Origin: Pseudonocardia cypriaca
GTDB lineage: Bacteria > Actinomycetota > Actinomycetes > Mycobacteriales > Pseudonocardiaceae
Direction: 5' to 3'
DNA: 64,000 bases
NCBI RefSeq assembly: GCF_006717045.1
Contig: NZ_VFPH01000001.1
Coordinates: 2,418,001-2,482,000, forward strand
Below, in pieces: positions 8,429 through 16,582 of this stretch. The first letter of the stretch is position 1, and every line of letters starts with the position of its first letter. Under the pieces are notes generated by a model. It had not been told where the DNA came from and did no database searches. It worked only from the letters and a program-made list of their open reading frames with translations. The translations under genes were made by a program, and so were the position numbers.

Positions 8429-8866
8429 TCAGCGCACGACCACCACCGGGCATTCCGCGTGGGCCACGATGTGCTGGCTGACCGAGCCGAGCAACATCCC
8501 GGCGAAGCCCTCGCGACCCCGTGCCCCGACCACCAAGAGGTCGGCCTCCTTGGATCGCTCGATCAACACCTTCGCGGGGCTGCCCTCCGCGATCGAGGTC
8601 CGCACGTCGACGGCGGGCGTCCTCGGGGTGAGCTCTGTGGTGAGCCGCTCGAGCATGGCGAGGGCGTCGTCCTTCGGCTGGGTCTCGTAGCCCTCCGGGG
8701 CGAGCGACCCGTAGGGCGGGGCCATGAACAGCGCAGGCCGGTGCCACGCGGTGACCGCGGTGAGGGAGGCGCCGTGGTGCGTGGCCTCGTCGTAGGCCCA
8801 CTGCAGGGCGACTCGGCTGTTCTCGGACCCGTCGACCCCGACGATGATGAGCTTGATCTCGGGCAT
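8429..8866 (-). CDS. Universal stress protein, single UspA domain
   Basis: 145 aa cytosolic nucleotide-binding protein. It starts with IIVGVDGSENSRVALQWA and carries the ATP-binding signature GARGREGFAGMLLGSVS near the C-terminus, so it belongs to the ATP-binding Usp group. It follows the MFS-Usp fusion gene by 3 bases on the same strand, and the two Usp domains may pair with each other (inference). Confidence 0.9.
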   Translation of the reverse strand: MPEIKLIIVGVDGSENSRVALQWAYDEATHHGASLTAVTAWHRPALFMAPPYGSLAPEGYETQPKDDALAMLERLTTELTPRTPAVDVRTSIAEGSPAKVLIERSKEADLLVVGARGREGFAGMLLGSVSQHIVAHAECPVVVVR

Positions 8867-8869
8867 GGC

Positions 8870-10699
8870 TCAGACCTCCTCGTGGAGTGCCGAGGTCTGG
8901 ACGACGAGCACGTCGCAGACTGCCTTCTTCACGATCTCGCCGGGCACCGACCCGAGCACCTCGCCCTCCCTGGCGCCGAGGCCGCGGTTGCCCACGACGA
9001 TCAGGCTGGCCGGGTTCCGGCCGGCCACCCGCAGCAGGGCCTCGGCGGGCTTGGCGGCGACGACGACCTGCTCGATGTCCCGGATCCGCTCCGAGGTCAG
9101 CTCCTTCACCGACGTCCGCATGGCGTCCCTCGCCGCCTTCTCGCCGTACAGCAGCCGGCGACCGTCGACCTGCTCCTTCCGCTGGGCATCGGTACCCGGG
9201 TCGTACGCCGAAACGACCACCATCCTGGCTTCGGCGGCGGCCGCGACCTCGTGCGCCCTGGCCACGGCGTACAGCGCGGAGGGGGAGCCGTCGGAGCCGA
9301 CCACGACCCGGTCGTACACCGTGATCTCGCGGCGCCCGGCGAGCGGCACGACGGGGGACTCCTCGTCCGCGCGCGGCGCGTTGACCCACAGCATCGCCAT
9401 GGCCGCGAAGAGGAGCAGTACCCCGGCGAGCATGATCGCGTTGGTGCCCCTGCTGTCGAGGAAGTTCTCGAAGATCCAGCCGAATGTGATCGTCTGGATC
9501 AGCATGGGAACCACGATCATCATGTTCAGGATCCCCATGTACACGCCGGTGCGTTCCCTGGGGACCATGCTCGCGACCATCAGGTACGGCACGCCGACCA
9601 TGCTGGCCCAGCAGATACCGAGGCCGATCATCGGCACGAGGGTGAGGATCTGGTTGTTTATCTGTGACAACGCGGCCAGTGACAATCCGGCCAGCGCCAG
9701 GGTTCCCGCGTGCACCCGCTTGCCGCCGAAACGCTGGCACAACGGCAGCAGGAACAGGGCGGAGATCATCGTGACGAAGTTGTACGCGCCGTTCATCAGC
9801 CCGGTCCAGCCGGCAGCCTCTTCGTAACCGGGGGTGTCCGGGGCGGCGTTGAAGACCGATTCGGCGACGCTGACGCTCACGAACTGCCAGTAGATGAACA
9901 TCGCGTACCACTGGAACAGGAATGCCAAGCCGATCTTGTGCATGCCGATCGGCATCACCTTCACGGCCTCGGCGATCTCCGCGATCGTGGCGACGGGACC
10001 CTTGGACTTCGACCGGATCTCCGCCAGCTCCTCGTCGGTGGGCGGGATCTCCTTGGTCCGGACCATGGCGATCGAGATCGTGACGAGGCAGCAGACCGCT
10101 CCGAGCCAGAAGCACACGAAGACCCAGTAGGGCACGCCGGCGTCGGTGGCACCGGTGATGGCCTGCTGGAAGACGTACAGCGACACGTTCGCCAGCACCG
10201 CCCCGGCGCCGGTGAACAGGCTCTGGGTCAGGAAGCCGCGGGGGATCTGCGTCTTGCGCAGCCGGTCGGAGATCAGCGCCCGGTACGGCTCCATGGCGGT
10301 GTTGTTGCCGGCATCGACCAGCCAGAGGCAGATCACGGCCATCCACAGCGCGGTCACGACCGGGAAGAGGAACAAGATGATGACGCACACCAGGCCGCCG
10401 CCCAGCACGAACGGCTTCCGCTTGCCCCACCGGGGGCTCCACGTCTTGTCGCTCATCGCGCCGATGAACGGTTGGATCAGAAGTCCGGTGATCGGGCCGG
10501 CGATGTTGAGGATCGGCAGGCTGTGAGCATCGGCGCCCAGTAGCAGGAACAGCGGGTTCACGGCGGTCTGGGTGAGCCCGAAACTGAACTGCACGCCGAA
10601 GAACCCGAGGTTCATCCACGCGATGTTGCCGGCTGACATCAGCGGACGGCGCTCGTCGTCCGATCCGACTTCGGTGACTTCCGCAACGTTCACGGCCAT
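8870..10699 (-). CDS. MFS (SLC45/sucrose-type) transporter fused to a C-terminal universal stress domain
   Basis: 609 aa. Residues about 20-450 form a 12-TMS transporter of the glycoside/sucrose:cation symporter group: NIAGPITGLLIQPFIGAMSDKTW and WGKRKPFVLGG are the hallmark of SLC45/SUT-like proteins. After a short linker (ADEESPVVPLAGRREI) a cytosolic UspA domain follows, with VVVGSDGSPSALYAVARA and the ATP-site sequence GNRGLGAREGEVLGSVP. AAAGGAGCG precedes the ATG. Probable sugar transporter gated or tuned by nucleotide binding (inference). It shares its upstream region with the methionine aminopeptidase gene. Confidence 0.85.
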   Translation of the reverse strand: MAVNVAEVTEVGSDDERRPLMSAGNIAWMNLGFFGVQFSFGLTQTAVNPLFLLLGADAHSLPILNIAGPITGLLIQPFIGAMSDKTWSPRWGKRKPFVLGGGLVCVIILFLFPVVTALWMAVICLWLVDAGNNTAMEPYRALISDRLRKTQIPRGFLTQSLFTGAGAVLANVSLYVFQQAITGATDAGVPYWVFVCFWLGAVCCLVTISIAMVRTKEIPPTDEELAEIRSKSKGPVATIAEIAEAVKVMPIGMHKIGLAFLFQWYAMFIYWQFVSVSVAESVFNAAPDTPGYEEAAGWTGLMNGAYNFVTMISALFLLPLCQRFGGKRVHAGTLALAGLSLAALSQINNQILTLVPMIGLGICWASMVGVPYLMVASMVPRERTGVYMGILNMMIVVPMLIQTITFGWIFENFLDSRGTNAIMLAGVLLLFAAMAMLWVNAPRADEESPVVPLAGRREITVYDRVVVGSDGSPSALYAVARAHEVAAAAEARMVVVSAYDPGTDAQRKEQVDGRRLLYGEKAARDAMRTSVKELTSERIRDIEQVVVAAKPAEALLRVAGRNPASLIVVGNRGLGAREGEVLGSVPGEIVKKAVCDVLVVQTSALHEEV

Positions 10700-10867
10700 C
10701 GAACTCGCTCCTTTGCGGTCGGATCGAAAGCGCGACGAAGCGGCCAGTCGGATCGAAGCGGATGCGACGGCGCCGTCGTCCTGCACGGTAACCCGGCAGT
10801 GTGTTGTGCGCCACACATAGCAGCTGGTGCTCCGGCGTCCGGGCCTGCCGACCGCCCCCGTTGGGGT

Positions 10868-10906
10868 GGTATTAGTATACCGACCTGCTGCGGTATAAAA
10901 ATACCG
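10868..10906. promoter_or_regulatory. Two AT-rich dyads GGTAT-N4-ATACC upstream of the aminopeptidase gene
   Basis: GGTAT-TAGT-ATACC (10868-10881) and CGGTAT-AAAA-ATACCG (10891-10906) are repeated inverted repeats 24 bp apart in otherwise very GC-rich DNA. The second contains TATAAA, which can serve as a -10 for the gene at 10940. No regulator gene lies beside them. They may serve one or both of the divergent genes. Confidence 0.5.
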
Positions 10907-10939
10907 TCGGCTGGCCTCGTCCTTCCGGGAGAGACGCGC

Positions 10940-11728
10940 ATGATCGAGCTGAAAACGCCCACTGAGATCAAGAAGATGCACATCACGGGCCAGTTCGTGG
11001 CCCAGGTCCTGACCGAGCTCCAGGGCCTGGCGCAGGTGGGTGTCAACCTCCTCGATCTCGAGCACCACGTTCGCCGCCGCATCGACGAGCGCGGCGCCGA
11101 GTCCTGCTACTGGGACTACGCGCCGTCCTTCGGCAGCGGCCCGTTCCGCAACGTCGTCTGCCTGTCGGTCAACGACGCGGTCCTGCACGGGCTCCCGCAC
11201 GACTACACGCTGCGCGACGGCGACGTCCTGAGCATGGATCTGGCCGTGGGGATCGACGGGTGGGTGGCCGACTCGGCGATCACGGTCATCGTCGGAACCG
11301 CTGCGGAGGATGACGTGCGGCTGGTCCGCGCCACCCGGCTGGCCCTCGAGGCCGCTGTCGAGGCGGCCCGGCCGGGGAACCGGTTGGGTGATGTCTCGGC
11401 GGCGATCGGGGCCGTGGCCGACGCGCACGGATACCCGGTGAGCCTCGAGTTCGGCGGCCACGGACTCGGCCGCACCATGCACGAGGATCCCCACGTCCCC
11501 AACAAGGGGCGCCCGGGTCGGGGTCTCGTCCTCCGGCCGGGCCTCACGCTCGCGCTCGAACCGTGGTTCGCCGCCACGACCGACCGGATCGCCTTCGACG
11601 AGGACGGGTGGACGATCCGCTCGGCCGACGGCTCACGCACCGCGCACTCCGAGCACACGATCGCGATCACGGAAGACGGCCCGCTCGTGCTCACGCGGCG
11701 GGACGACGAGCGACCCCCGGACGCTTGA
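10940..11728 (+). CDS. map: Methionine aminopeptidase, type I
   Basis: 262 aa M24 metallopeptidase that removes the initiator Met from nascent proteins. All five metal ligands are visible: Asp in SMDLAVGIDGWVADSA (two), His in GGHGLGRTMHEDPHVPN, Glu in LALEPWF and Glu in SEHTIAIT; the substrate His is in AVLHGLPH. GGGAGAG lies before the ATG. It has no N-terminal SH3-binding extension. It is not next to secY/infA, so it is probably a second, conditionally used copy. It is opposite the MFS-Usp gene. Confidence 0.9.
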   Translation: MIELKTPTEIKKMHITGQFVAQVLTELQGLAQVGVNLLDLEHHVRRRIDERGAESCYWDYAPSFGSGPFRNVVCLSVNDAVLHGLPHDYTLRDGDVLSMDLAVGIDGWVADSAITVIVGTAAEDDVRLVRATRLALEAAVEAARPGNRLGDVSAAIGAVADAHGYPVSLEFGGHGLGRTMHEDPHVPNKGRPGRGLVLRPGLTLALEPWFAATTDRIAFDEDGWTIRSADGSRTAHSEHTIAITEDGPLVLTRRDDERPPDA

Positions 11729-11769
11729 GCCGGTACGGCACGGCGCCCAGGGCCCCGGCCTAGTTGATG

Positions 11770-12255
11770 TTGCAGTTATGTGAGCAGTTCGATGGCTCGC
11801 AGCGGGGCCGGTGCCGGTGCGGATCTGGGACAGGTCTTCGGCGAAAGTCACGTCGCGGACCCAGTGCAGCTGGTTCTCGATGTGCCAGTGCCCGCGGATG
11901 ATCTCCGCCAGCCTGGCCGAGCACGGCCCACTCCGAGATCGCCACGTAGGAGCGTGCCCCGGCCAGGACCGCGCACGCCGCCGTCGCGAGCACGGTGATC
12001 AGTTGGTGGCGCACGTCGCGGGACTTGCGCGGATCGCTCACCACCGACAGCGCGAACAGCAAGATCCTCACCGGCCGGGTCGGCAGCGGCGTCGGTCGGG
12101 ACCGCTGCCGAGTCGCTACACGCGGCCAGCACGGTGATCGGGGAAGTGGGCAGGCGGACACGGCAACCTCCGGTGATCAAGCCGGCGTAGGAACCCGTGA
12201 TGATCACCGAGGCGGCCGTGTCCGCCCTACATCATCACCGGCGTGTCACCGCTCC
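11770..12255 (-). mobile_element. ISAs1-family insertion sequence remnant, internally deleted
   Basis: Reading leftward, the N-terminal transposase block (LLFALSVVSDPRKSRD, RHQLITVLATAACAVLAGAR, ISEWA) lies at about 12062-11930. It is joined, out of frame, to the C-terminal block (IIRGHWHIENQLHWVRDV, FAEDLSQIRTG) at about 11930-11800. The whole DDE catalytic core, some 200-250 codons, is missing, and a further frameshift separates the first codons. The element cannot encode an active transposase. Its upstream part is duplicated at 13032-13225. Confidence 0.75.
12062..12255. repeat. 194-bp direct repeat, copy A
   Basis: Matches 13032-13225 in the same orientation with about seven mismatches (about 96% identity), offset 970 bp; weaker similarity continues about 35 bp further right in both copies. 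This is the outer end and 5' coding part of the ISAs1-like element. Confidence 0.9.
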
Positions 12256-12361
12256 AACGCGTCGTTCTGCGCGACTTGGCCAGGCCCTGGGGGCTGTAGT
12301 GCTGTTCGCATGGGCAAATAGCTCGGTGTCGTTTCGGCAGGTCCGGGCTTAGGTTCGGGCG

Positions 12362-12940
12362 GTGGCGAACGAACTGACCATTCCGCTCCTGCCCTGTCCA
12401 TCCATCGACGAGATCACGTCGTTCTACGAGATGCTCGGCTTCGAGATCACCTATCGGCAGACGCGGCCGAACCCGCACGTCGCGGTGCGACGGGAAGACA
12501 TCAATCTGCACTTCTTCGGGATGGACGACTACGACCCGGCGCAGTCGTACAGCTCGTGCCTGGTCATCGTGGCGGACACCAGCGAGCTGTTCGAGGCCTT
12601 CGCGGCGGGGATGCGGTCCGTGCACGGAAAACTGCTCGTCTCCGGCATCCCGCGCATGACCCGGCCGCGGGTGCGCAACGACCGGTACACCGGGTTCACC
12701 ATCGTCGATCCGGGTGGCAACTGGATCCGGATCCACAAGGCCGCCAAGGAACCCGAGGCGCAGACCAAGCTCGCCAGAGCCATGGAAAACGCCGCGAGGC
12801 AGGCGGATGCGCGCGGCGACGAACGCCAGGGGCTGAAGATCCTGGAAGGCGCGTTGAAGCGGGCGACCGGCGATGAACCGGAGTTTCAGGCGGTGCGGGA
12901 GTACCGCGACGAGCTCGTCGAACGGGTCAAAGGGGTCTGA
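12362..12940 (+). CDS. VOC-family protein with C-terminal helical extension
   Basis: 192 aa. Residues 1-125 are a VOC domain of the bleomycin-resistance-protein shape (IPLLPCPSIDEITSFYEMLGFEITYRQ ... GFTIVDPGGNWIRI). Residues 126-192 are a charged helical tail (KLARAMENAARQADARGDERQGLKILEGALKRA) not found in the minimal fold. The GTG is 6 nt after TAGGTT (12350-12355), so a leaderless transcript is likely and no ribosome site is seen. The gene sits between two direct IS-end repeats and could be lost by recombination between them. Confidence 0.78.
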   Translation: MANELTIPLLPCPSIDEITSFYEMLGFEITYRQTRPNPHVAVRREDINLHFFGMDDYDPAQSYSSCLVIVADTSELFEAFAAGMRSVHGKLLVSGIPRMTRPRVRNDRYTGFTIVDPGGNWIRIHKAAKEPEAQTKLARAMENAARQADARGDERQGLKILEGALKRATGDEPEFQAVREYRDELVERVKGV

Positions 12941-13031
12941 GCCGCGTCCAGGCACTTGAGCGCGGCCCTGGCCACCTCGGGGTCGTAGGTCGTCCGAAGG
13001 GGGGAGTGAGGCGCGCAGGAAGCCGCCGTGC

Positions 13032-13225
13032 AGATCCTCACCGGCCGGGTCGGCAGTGGCGTCGGTCGGCACCGCTGCCGAGTCGCTACACGCGGCCGGC
13101 ACGGTGATCGGGGAAGTGGGCAGGCGGACACGGCAACTCTCGGTGATCAAGCCGGCGTAGGAACCCGTGATGATCACCGAGGCGGCCGTGTCCGCCCTAC
13201 ATCGTCACCGGCGTGTCACCGCTCC
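13032..13225. repeat. 194-bp direct repeat, copy B
   Basis: Second copy of the ISAs1-end repeat, same orientation as 12062-12255. The 417-bp gap between genes at 12941 and 13358 holds this repeat and nothing else that I can call. No transposase C-terminal block accompanies it, so it is a solo IS end or the scar of a second insertion. Confidence 0.9.
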
Positions 13226-13357
13226 GGCACGCCGTTCGGCTCGACTTTGCCGGGCCCCTGGCACGGCGCCGCCGGCTCGTGATCGAGGGGGCTGCCGGGT
13301 GGCAGAGCTTCCGATTCGTCCAAGCCCCCGGGACTGCGCAGCTGCCACGCTGTCGGA

Positions 13358-13711
13358 ATGATCAAAAGAATCGTCGCCTACGCCGACGGGGACGACCTCG
13401 CCGCGTCCCGGGACTTCTACGTCGATGTCCTCGGGCTCCAGGTCGCGATGGAAGACCCGATCCTCGGTCTCACCTCGCCGACCAACCCCACGGCCCAGAT
13501 CCTCATCCCTCCACGAGGGATGGAGAACCCGCCGCCGCGCTTCGGGATCGACGTCGGCGACCCGGACGCGGTGGACGCCGCGCATGCCGAGGCCGTGCGC
13601 CGCGGACTGCGCGTCGTGTACCCGCTCACCGACGAGTGGTGGGGCGTCCGTCGCTTCTTCGTGGAGGATCCCAGCGGCACCGTGGTGAACGTGCTCGCCC
13701 ACCTGTCCTGA
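13358..13711 (+). CDS. VOC-family protein
   Basis: 117 aa single VOC domain: IKRIVAYADGDDLAASRDFYVDVLGLQ opens the fold and RRFFVEDPSGTVVNVLAHL closes it. The middle (RFGIDVGDPDAVDAAHAEAVRRGLRVVYPL) is the second beta-alpha-beta unit. This resembles small glyoxalase/dioxygenase-superfamily proteins without assigned substrates. It ends 47 bp before the convergent end of the DUF899 gene. Confidence 0.8.
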   Translation: MIKRIVAYADGDDLAASRDFYVDVLGLQVAMEDPILGLTSPTNPTAQILIPPRGMENPPPRFGIDVGDPDAVDAAHAEAVRRGLRVVYPLTDEWWGVRRFFVEDPSGTVVNVLAHLS

Positions 13712-13758
13712 CCCGGGTGACCGTCGCGCCGTTGCTCAGGCGCCCGCGATCGGTGATG

Positions 13759-14547
13759 TCAGGAATGGCAGCACCCGGACGTCGGCGAGGCCGCGGGGTG
13801 CGCCTCGGCACCACCGCCGGTCAGGTCGTCGGAGTGGCCGGCCCCGAGGCGTGACCAGTGGGCGATGGGACGCCCGTCGGTCCGCAGGTTCGTGCCGTCG
13901 ACCAGCCACTGCTGCGGCCATCCGCCAGGGGAGTCCTCCCACGGCTCCTGGCGGCCGTACGCGGTGAGGTCCATCAGCGCGTAGCTGTAGTCCATGGTCT
14001 CGACGCCGCGGATGGTGGTCCAGTAGGTCTCGAAGACCCGGTCGCCCTGCCGCAGGTAGCACGCCAGGTACATCCGTCCGACCTCGCGGCCGGCGAGCAG
14101 GGTGCCGGCCGAGTCCTGCACGGAGTACCAGGGCATCGTCCAGCCCATGAAGTCGTGGTAGCGGATGCTCTCGGCGTAGGGGCCCTGGCAGAAGACGGCG
14201 TAGGAGATGTCGCGGGAGTGCAGGTAGGACAGCTCCGCGACCTGGTGGGTGTAGAACGTGCAGCCCTCGCACTGCTCGGCCGCGGGGCGGCCGTGGTGCC
14301 ACATGAAGTAGTAGGCGATGAGCTGGGTGCGTCCCTCGAACACCTCCAGCAGGGGGACCGGGTCATCCGCGCCGACCACGGCGGTGGTCGGGTCGACCTC
14401 CACCATCGGCAGCCGCCGCCGCGCCGCCGCGATCGCGTCGCCCTCGTGGGTGTGCGCCTTCTCCCGGGTCCGCAGCTCGTCGATCGCGGCCTGCCAGGTG
14501 GCCCGGTCGACCACCTCGGGCGCCGGCCGGGTCGGGTCGGTGCTCAT
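13759..14547 (-). CDS. DUF899 family protein (thioredoxin-like fold)
   Basis: 262 aa. ELRTREKAHTHEGDAIAAARRRLPMVEVD, YYFMWHHGRPAAEQCEGCTFYTHQ and the YHDFMGWTMPWYS region are the conserved blocks of DUF899, predicted to have a thioredoxin-like fold. The CEGC pair sits where a redox motif would be expected. No enzymatic role is established. The start follows GAGGGAGAGAGAC. Such genes are common neighbours of DGPF/ECF42 and VOC genes, as here. Confidence 0.82.
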   Translation of the reverse strand: MSTDPTRPAPEVVDRATWQAAIDELRTREKAHTHEGDAIAAARRRLPMVEVDPTTAVVGADDPVPLLEVFEGRTQLIAYYFMWHHGRPAAEQCEGCTFYTHQVAELSYLHSRDISYAVFCQGPYAESIRYHDFMGWTMPWYSVQDSAGTLLAGREVGRMYLACYLRQGDRVFETYWTTIRGVETMDYSYALMDLTAYGRQEPWEDSPGGWPQQWLVDGTNLRTDGRPIAHWSRLGAGHSDDLTGGGAEAHPAASPTSGCCHS

Positions 14548-14627
14548 GTCTCTCTCCCTCGTCTCGGTGGTCCGTCGTCCCACCGACGAAGGGTTCGGCC
14601 CGGCTTCGACATCGGGCCCCAGGATTT

Positions 14628-15848
14628 TCAGAGCGCGCGCAGGCGGCCCGTCAGGTAGCGGCGCTCGGCGTCGGTCGGCGCCATCGCGATGGCCTCGGCA
14701 TAGGCGGCGCGCGCCTCGTGTGGCCGGCCCGCCCGGCGCAGGAGGTCGGCACGGGTCGCGGGGAGCAGGTAGTAGCCCTCGAGCCGGCCCGACGCGCTGA
14801 GCTCGCCGACCAGGCGAAGGCCGGCCTCCACGCCGTCGGCCATCGCGACCGCCACCGCCCGGTTGAGCTCCACCACCGGGGACGGCGCGAGCCGCGCCAG
14901 CTCCGCGTACAGGGTGGCGATCTGCGGCCAGTCGGTGCTCGCCGCGTCCGGCGCGGTGGCGTGGCAGGCCGCGATCGCGGCCTGCACCTGGTACGGCCCG
15001 GCCCGCCGCATCGCGAGCGCCTGGTCGAGCACCGCCACCCCGTCGGCGATGAGCGCACGGTCCCAGCGGGATCGGTCCTGGTCCTCCAACGGCACCAGCA
15101 CCCCGTCCTCGGTGCGCGTCGCTCGGCGCGCTCCGTGCAGCAACATCAGCGCGAGCAGCCCGCGCGGCTCCGGCTCGTGCGGCATCAGCCCGACCAGGAC
15201 GCGGGCCAGCCGGATCGCCTCACCCGTGAGATCCCGGTCGCCGTCCTCGTCGTAGCCCTGGTTGAAGATCAGGTAGAGCACCGCGAGGACGGCGTGGAGC
15301 CGCTGCGGCAGCAGCTCGGCGGGCGGCACCCGGTACGGGATGCCGGCCTCGCGGATCTTGCGCTTGGCCCGTGCGATGCGTTGCGCCATCGCCGGCTCGG
15401 CCGACAGGAACGCGCGCGCGATCTCGCCGGTGCTCATCCCGGCCAGCGTCCGCAGGGTGAGCGCGACGCGGGCCGGGAACGGCAGCGCGGGATGGCAGCA
15501 GGTGAACATCAGCCGCAGCCGGTCGTCGGGGATCTCCTCCGCCTGCGGCTCGTCGCCGGGATCGCGCTCCAGGACCGCGGCCTCGCGCAGCTTCGCCGCA
15601 GCGGCCGCGGCCCGACGGAGCCGGTCGGTCGCCCGGTTGCGCGCGGTCGTCGTGAGCCAGGCGCCCGGACGGCGCGGCACGCCGTCGCGCGGCCACGTCG
15701 CCACGGCGGCGGCGAACGCCTCCTGCGCGCAGTCCTCGGCGAGGTCCCAGTCGCCGGTCAGCCCGATCAGGGTGGCGACCACCTGGCCCCACTCGTCCCG
15801 GTACGCCGCCTCGACCGCCGCGCCGACGGGCCCGCCGGGCCCGCTCAC
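14628..15848 (-). CDS. ECF sigma factor with C-terminal TPR-like extension (ECF42-like)
   Basis: 406 aa. Sigma region 2 is EAAYRDEWGQVVATLIGLTGDWDLAEDCAQEAFAAAVATWP and region 4 lies around AGMSTGEIARAFLSAEPAMAQRIARAKRKIREAGIPYRVP. A roughly 200-residue helical extension follows, containing the DRSRWDRALI motif that I associate with the ECF42 group. There is no anti-sigma gene; this group is instead linked to DGPF proteins, and the adjacent upstream gene is one. The GTG overlaps that gene's stop by GTGA. I could not identify an ECF42-type promoter upstream. Confidence 0.85.
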   Translation of the reverse strand: MSGPGGPVGAAVEAAYRDEWGQVVATLIGLTGDWDLAEDCAQEAFAAAVATWPRDGVPRRPGAWLTTTARNRATDRLRRAAAAAAKLREAAVLERDPGDEPQAEEIPDDRLRLMFTCCHPALPFPARVALTLRTLAGMSTGEIARAFLSAEPAMAQRIARAKRKIREAGIPYRVPPAELLPQRLHAVLAVLYLIFNQGYDEDGDRDLTGEAIRLARVLVGLMPHEPEPRGLLALMLLHGARRATRTEDGVLVPLEDQDRSRWDRALIADGVAVLDQALAMRRAGPYQVQAAIAACHATAPDAASTDWPQIATLYAELARLAPSPVVELNRAVAVAMADGVEAGLRLVGELSASGRLEGYYLLPATRADLLRRAGRPHEARAAYAEAIAMAPTDAERRYLTGRLRAL

Positions 15849-16180
15849 TCCCAGACCGGGCGGATCTCGACGCCGCCCCGGCGCGCGAAGGGGTGACCGG
15901 CCGCGATCGCGATGGCGTCGTCCAGGTTGTCGCAGTCGACCACCACGAAGCCGCCCACGAAGTCCTTGGTCTCGGCGAACGGGCCGTCCGACACGAGCGT
16001 CTCGCCGTCGCGGACCCGCACGGTGGTGGCGTCCACCACCGGCCGCAGCCGCTGACCGGCGAGCATGCCGCCGCGCCGCTGCACGTCCTCCCACCACGCC
16101 TGGTGCACCGGATCGGCCCGCAGCTCCTCGTTCGACGGCGGGTCCGACTCGTCGTCGCATATCAGCAGCACGTACTTCAT
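15845..16180 (-). CDS. DGPF/YCII-domain protein, partner of the ECF sigma factor
   Basis: 111 aa. MKYVLLICDDES at the start and VSDGPFAETKDFVGGFVVVDCDNLDDAIAIAAGHP in the middle; the DGPF tetrapeptide names the family. Soluble ferredoxin-like fold of unknown function, encoded upstream of and overlapping the sigma gene. The second in-frame Met (16180) is used because it matches the family's N-terminus; a start 24 bp further upstream is possible. No good ribosome site is seen. Confidence 0.85.
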   Translation of the reverse strand: MKYVLLICDDESDPPSNEELRADPVHQAWWEDVQRRGGMLAGQRLRPVVDATTVRVRDGETLVSDGPFAETKDFVGGFVVVDCDNLDDAIAIAAGHPFARRGGVEIRPVWE

Positions 16181-16275
16181 GACGCGAGTCTGCCCAGAAG
16201 CCATCGGCAGGGCAGGTCGAAGATGCTCGTGCCCGCGGGCTGTCCCACCGCGTGCCGGCGAACCAGAATGGGGGA

Positions 16276-16572
16276 ATGACGATCTACGCGGTCACCTACC
16301 GGTACTCCGACGACGTCGCCACGCGCGACCGGGTGCGTCCCGAGCACCGCGAGTACCTCCGCGGGCTCGCCGACCGCGGTGTCATCCTGCTGTCCGGCCC
16401 GTTCGGCCCCGACGAGCCCGCCGGCGCACTGCTGATCTTCCGCGGCGAGGACGAGGCCGAGGTGGCCGGGTTGATCGAGAAGGACCCGTTCAAGATCACC
16501 GGCGTGATCACCTCCGCCGAGATCGCGGAGTGGACTCCGCTGATCGGTCCGCTGGTCTCCGGCATCTCGTGA
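16276..16572 (+). CDS. YciI-like protein
   Basis: 98 aa, YCII superfamily. TIYAVTYRYSDD, RPEHREYLRGLADRGVILLSGPFGPDEPAGALLIFRGEDEAEVAGLIEKDPF is the full conserved core, with the His that may act catalytically in YciI relatives. GGGGGA is directly in front of the ATG. It is divergent from the DGPF gene, so the locus has two members of this superfamily back to back. Confidence 0.85.
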   Translation: MTIYAVTYRYSDDVATRDRVRPEHREYLRGLADRGVILLSGPFGPDEPAGALLIFRGEDEAEVAGLIEKDPFKITGVITSAEIAEWTPLIGPLVSGIS

Positions 16573-16582
16573 CGCCGGGCCG

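Noticed and set aside
10800..10817. CRP-like site TGTGT...ACACA between the transporter and map
   Set aside because: The arms match over only five bases and the spacing is wrong for the usual CRP site; too weak beside the clear dyads at 10868-10906.
11729..12061. Intact transposase gene
   Set aside because: The N- and C-terminal blocks are in different frames and the DDE core is absent, so only a remnant is reported.
12227..13177. 316-codon minus-strand frame across the repeats and VOC gene
   Set aside because: It is an antisense frame through the VOC gene joined to IS-end sequence; no coherent protein.
16181..16275. ECF42-type autoregulatory promoter upstream of the DGPF gene
   Set aside because: No convincing TGTCGA-type -35 with a correctly spaced -10 was visible.
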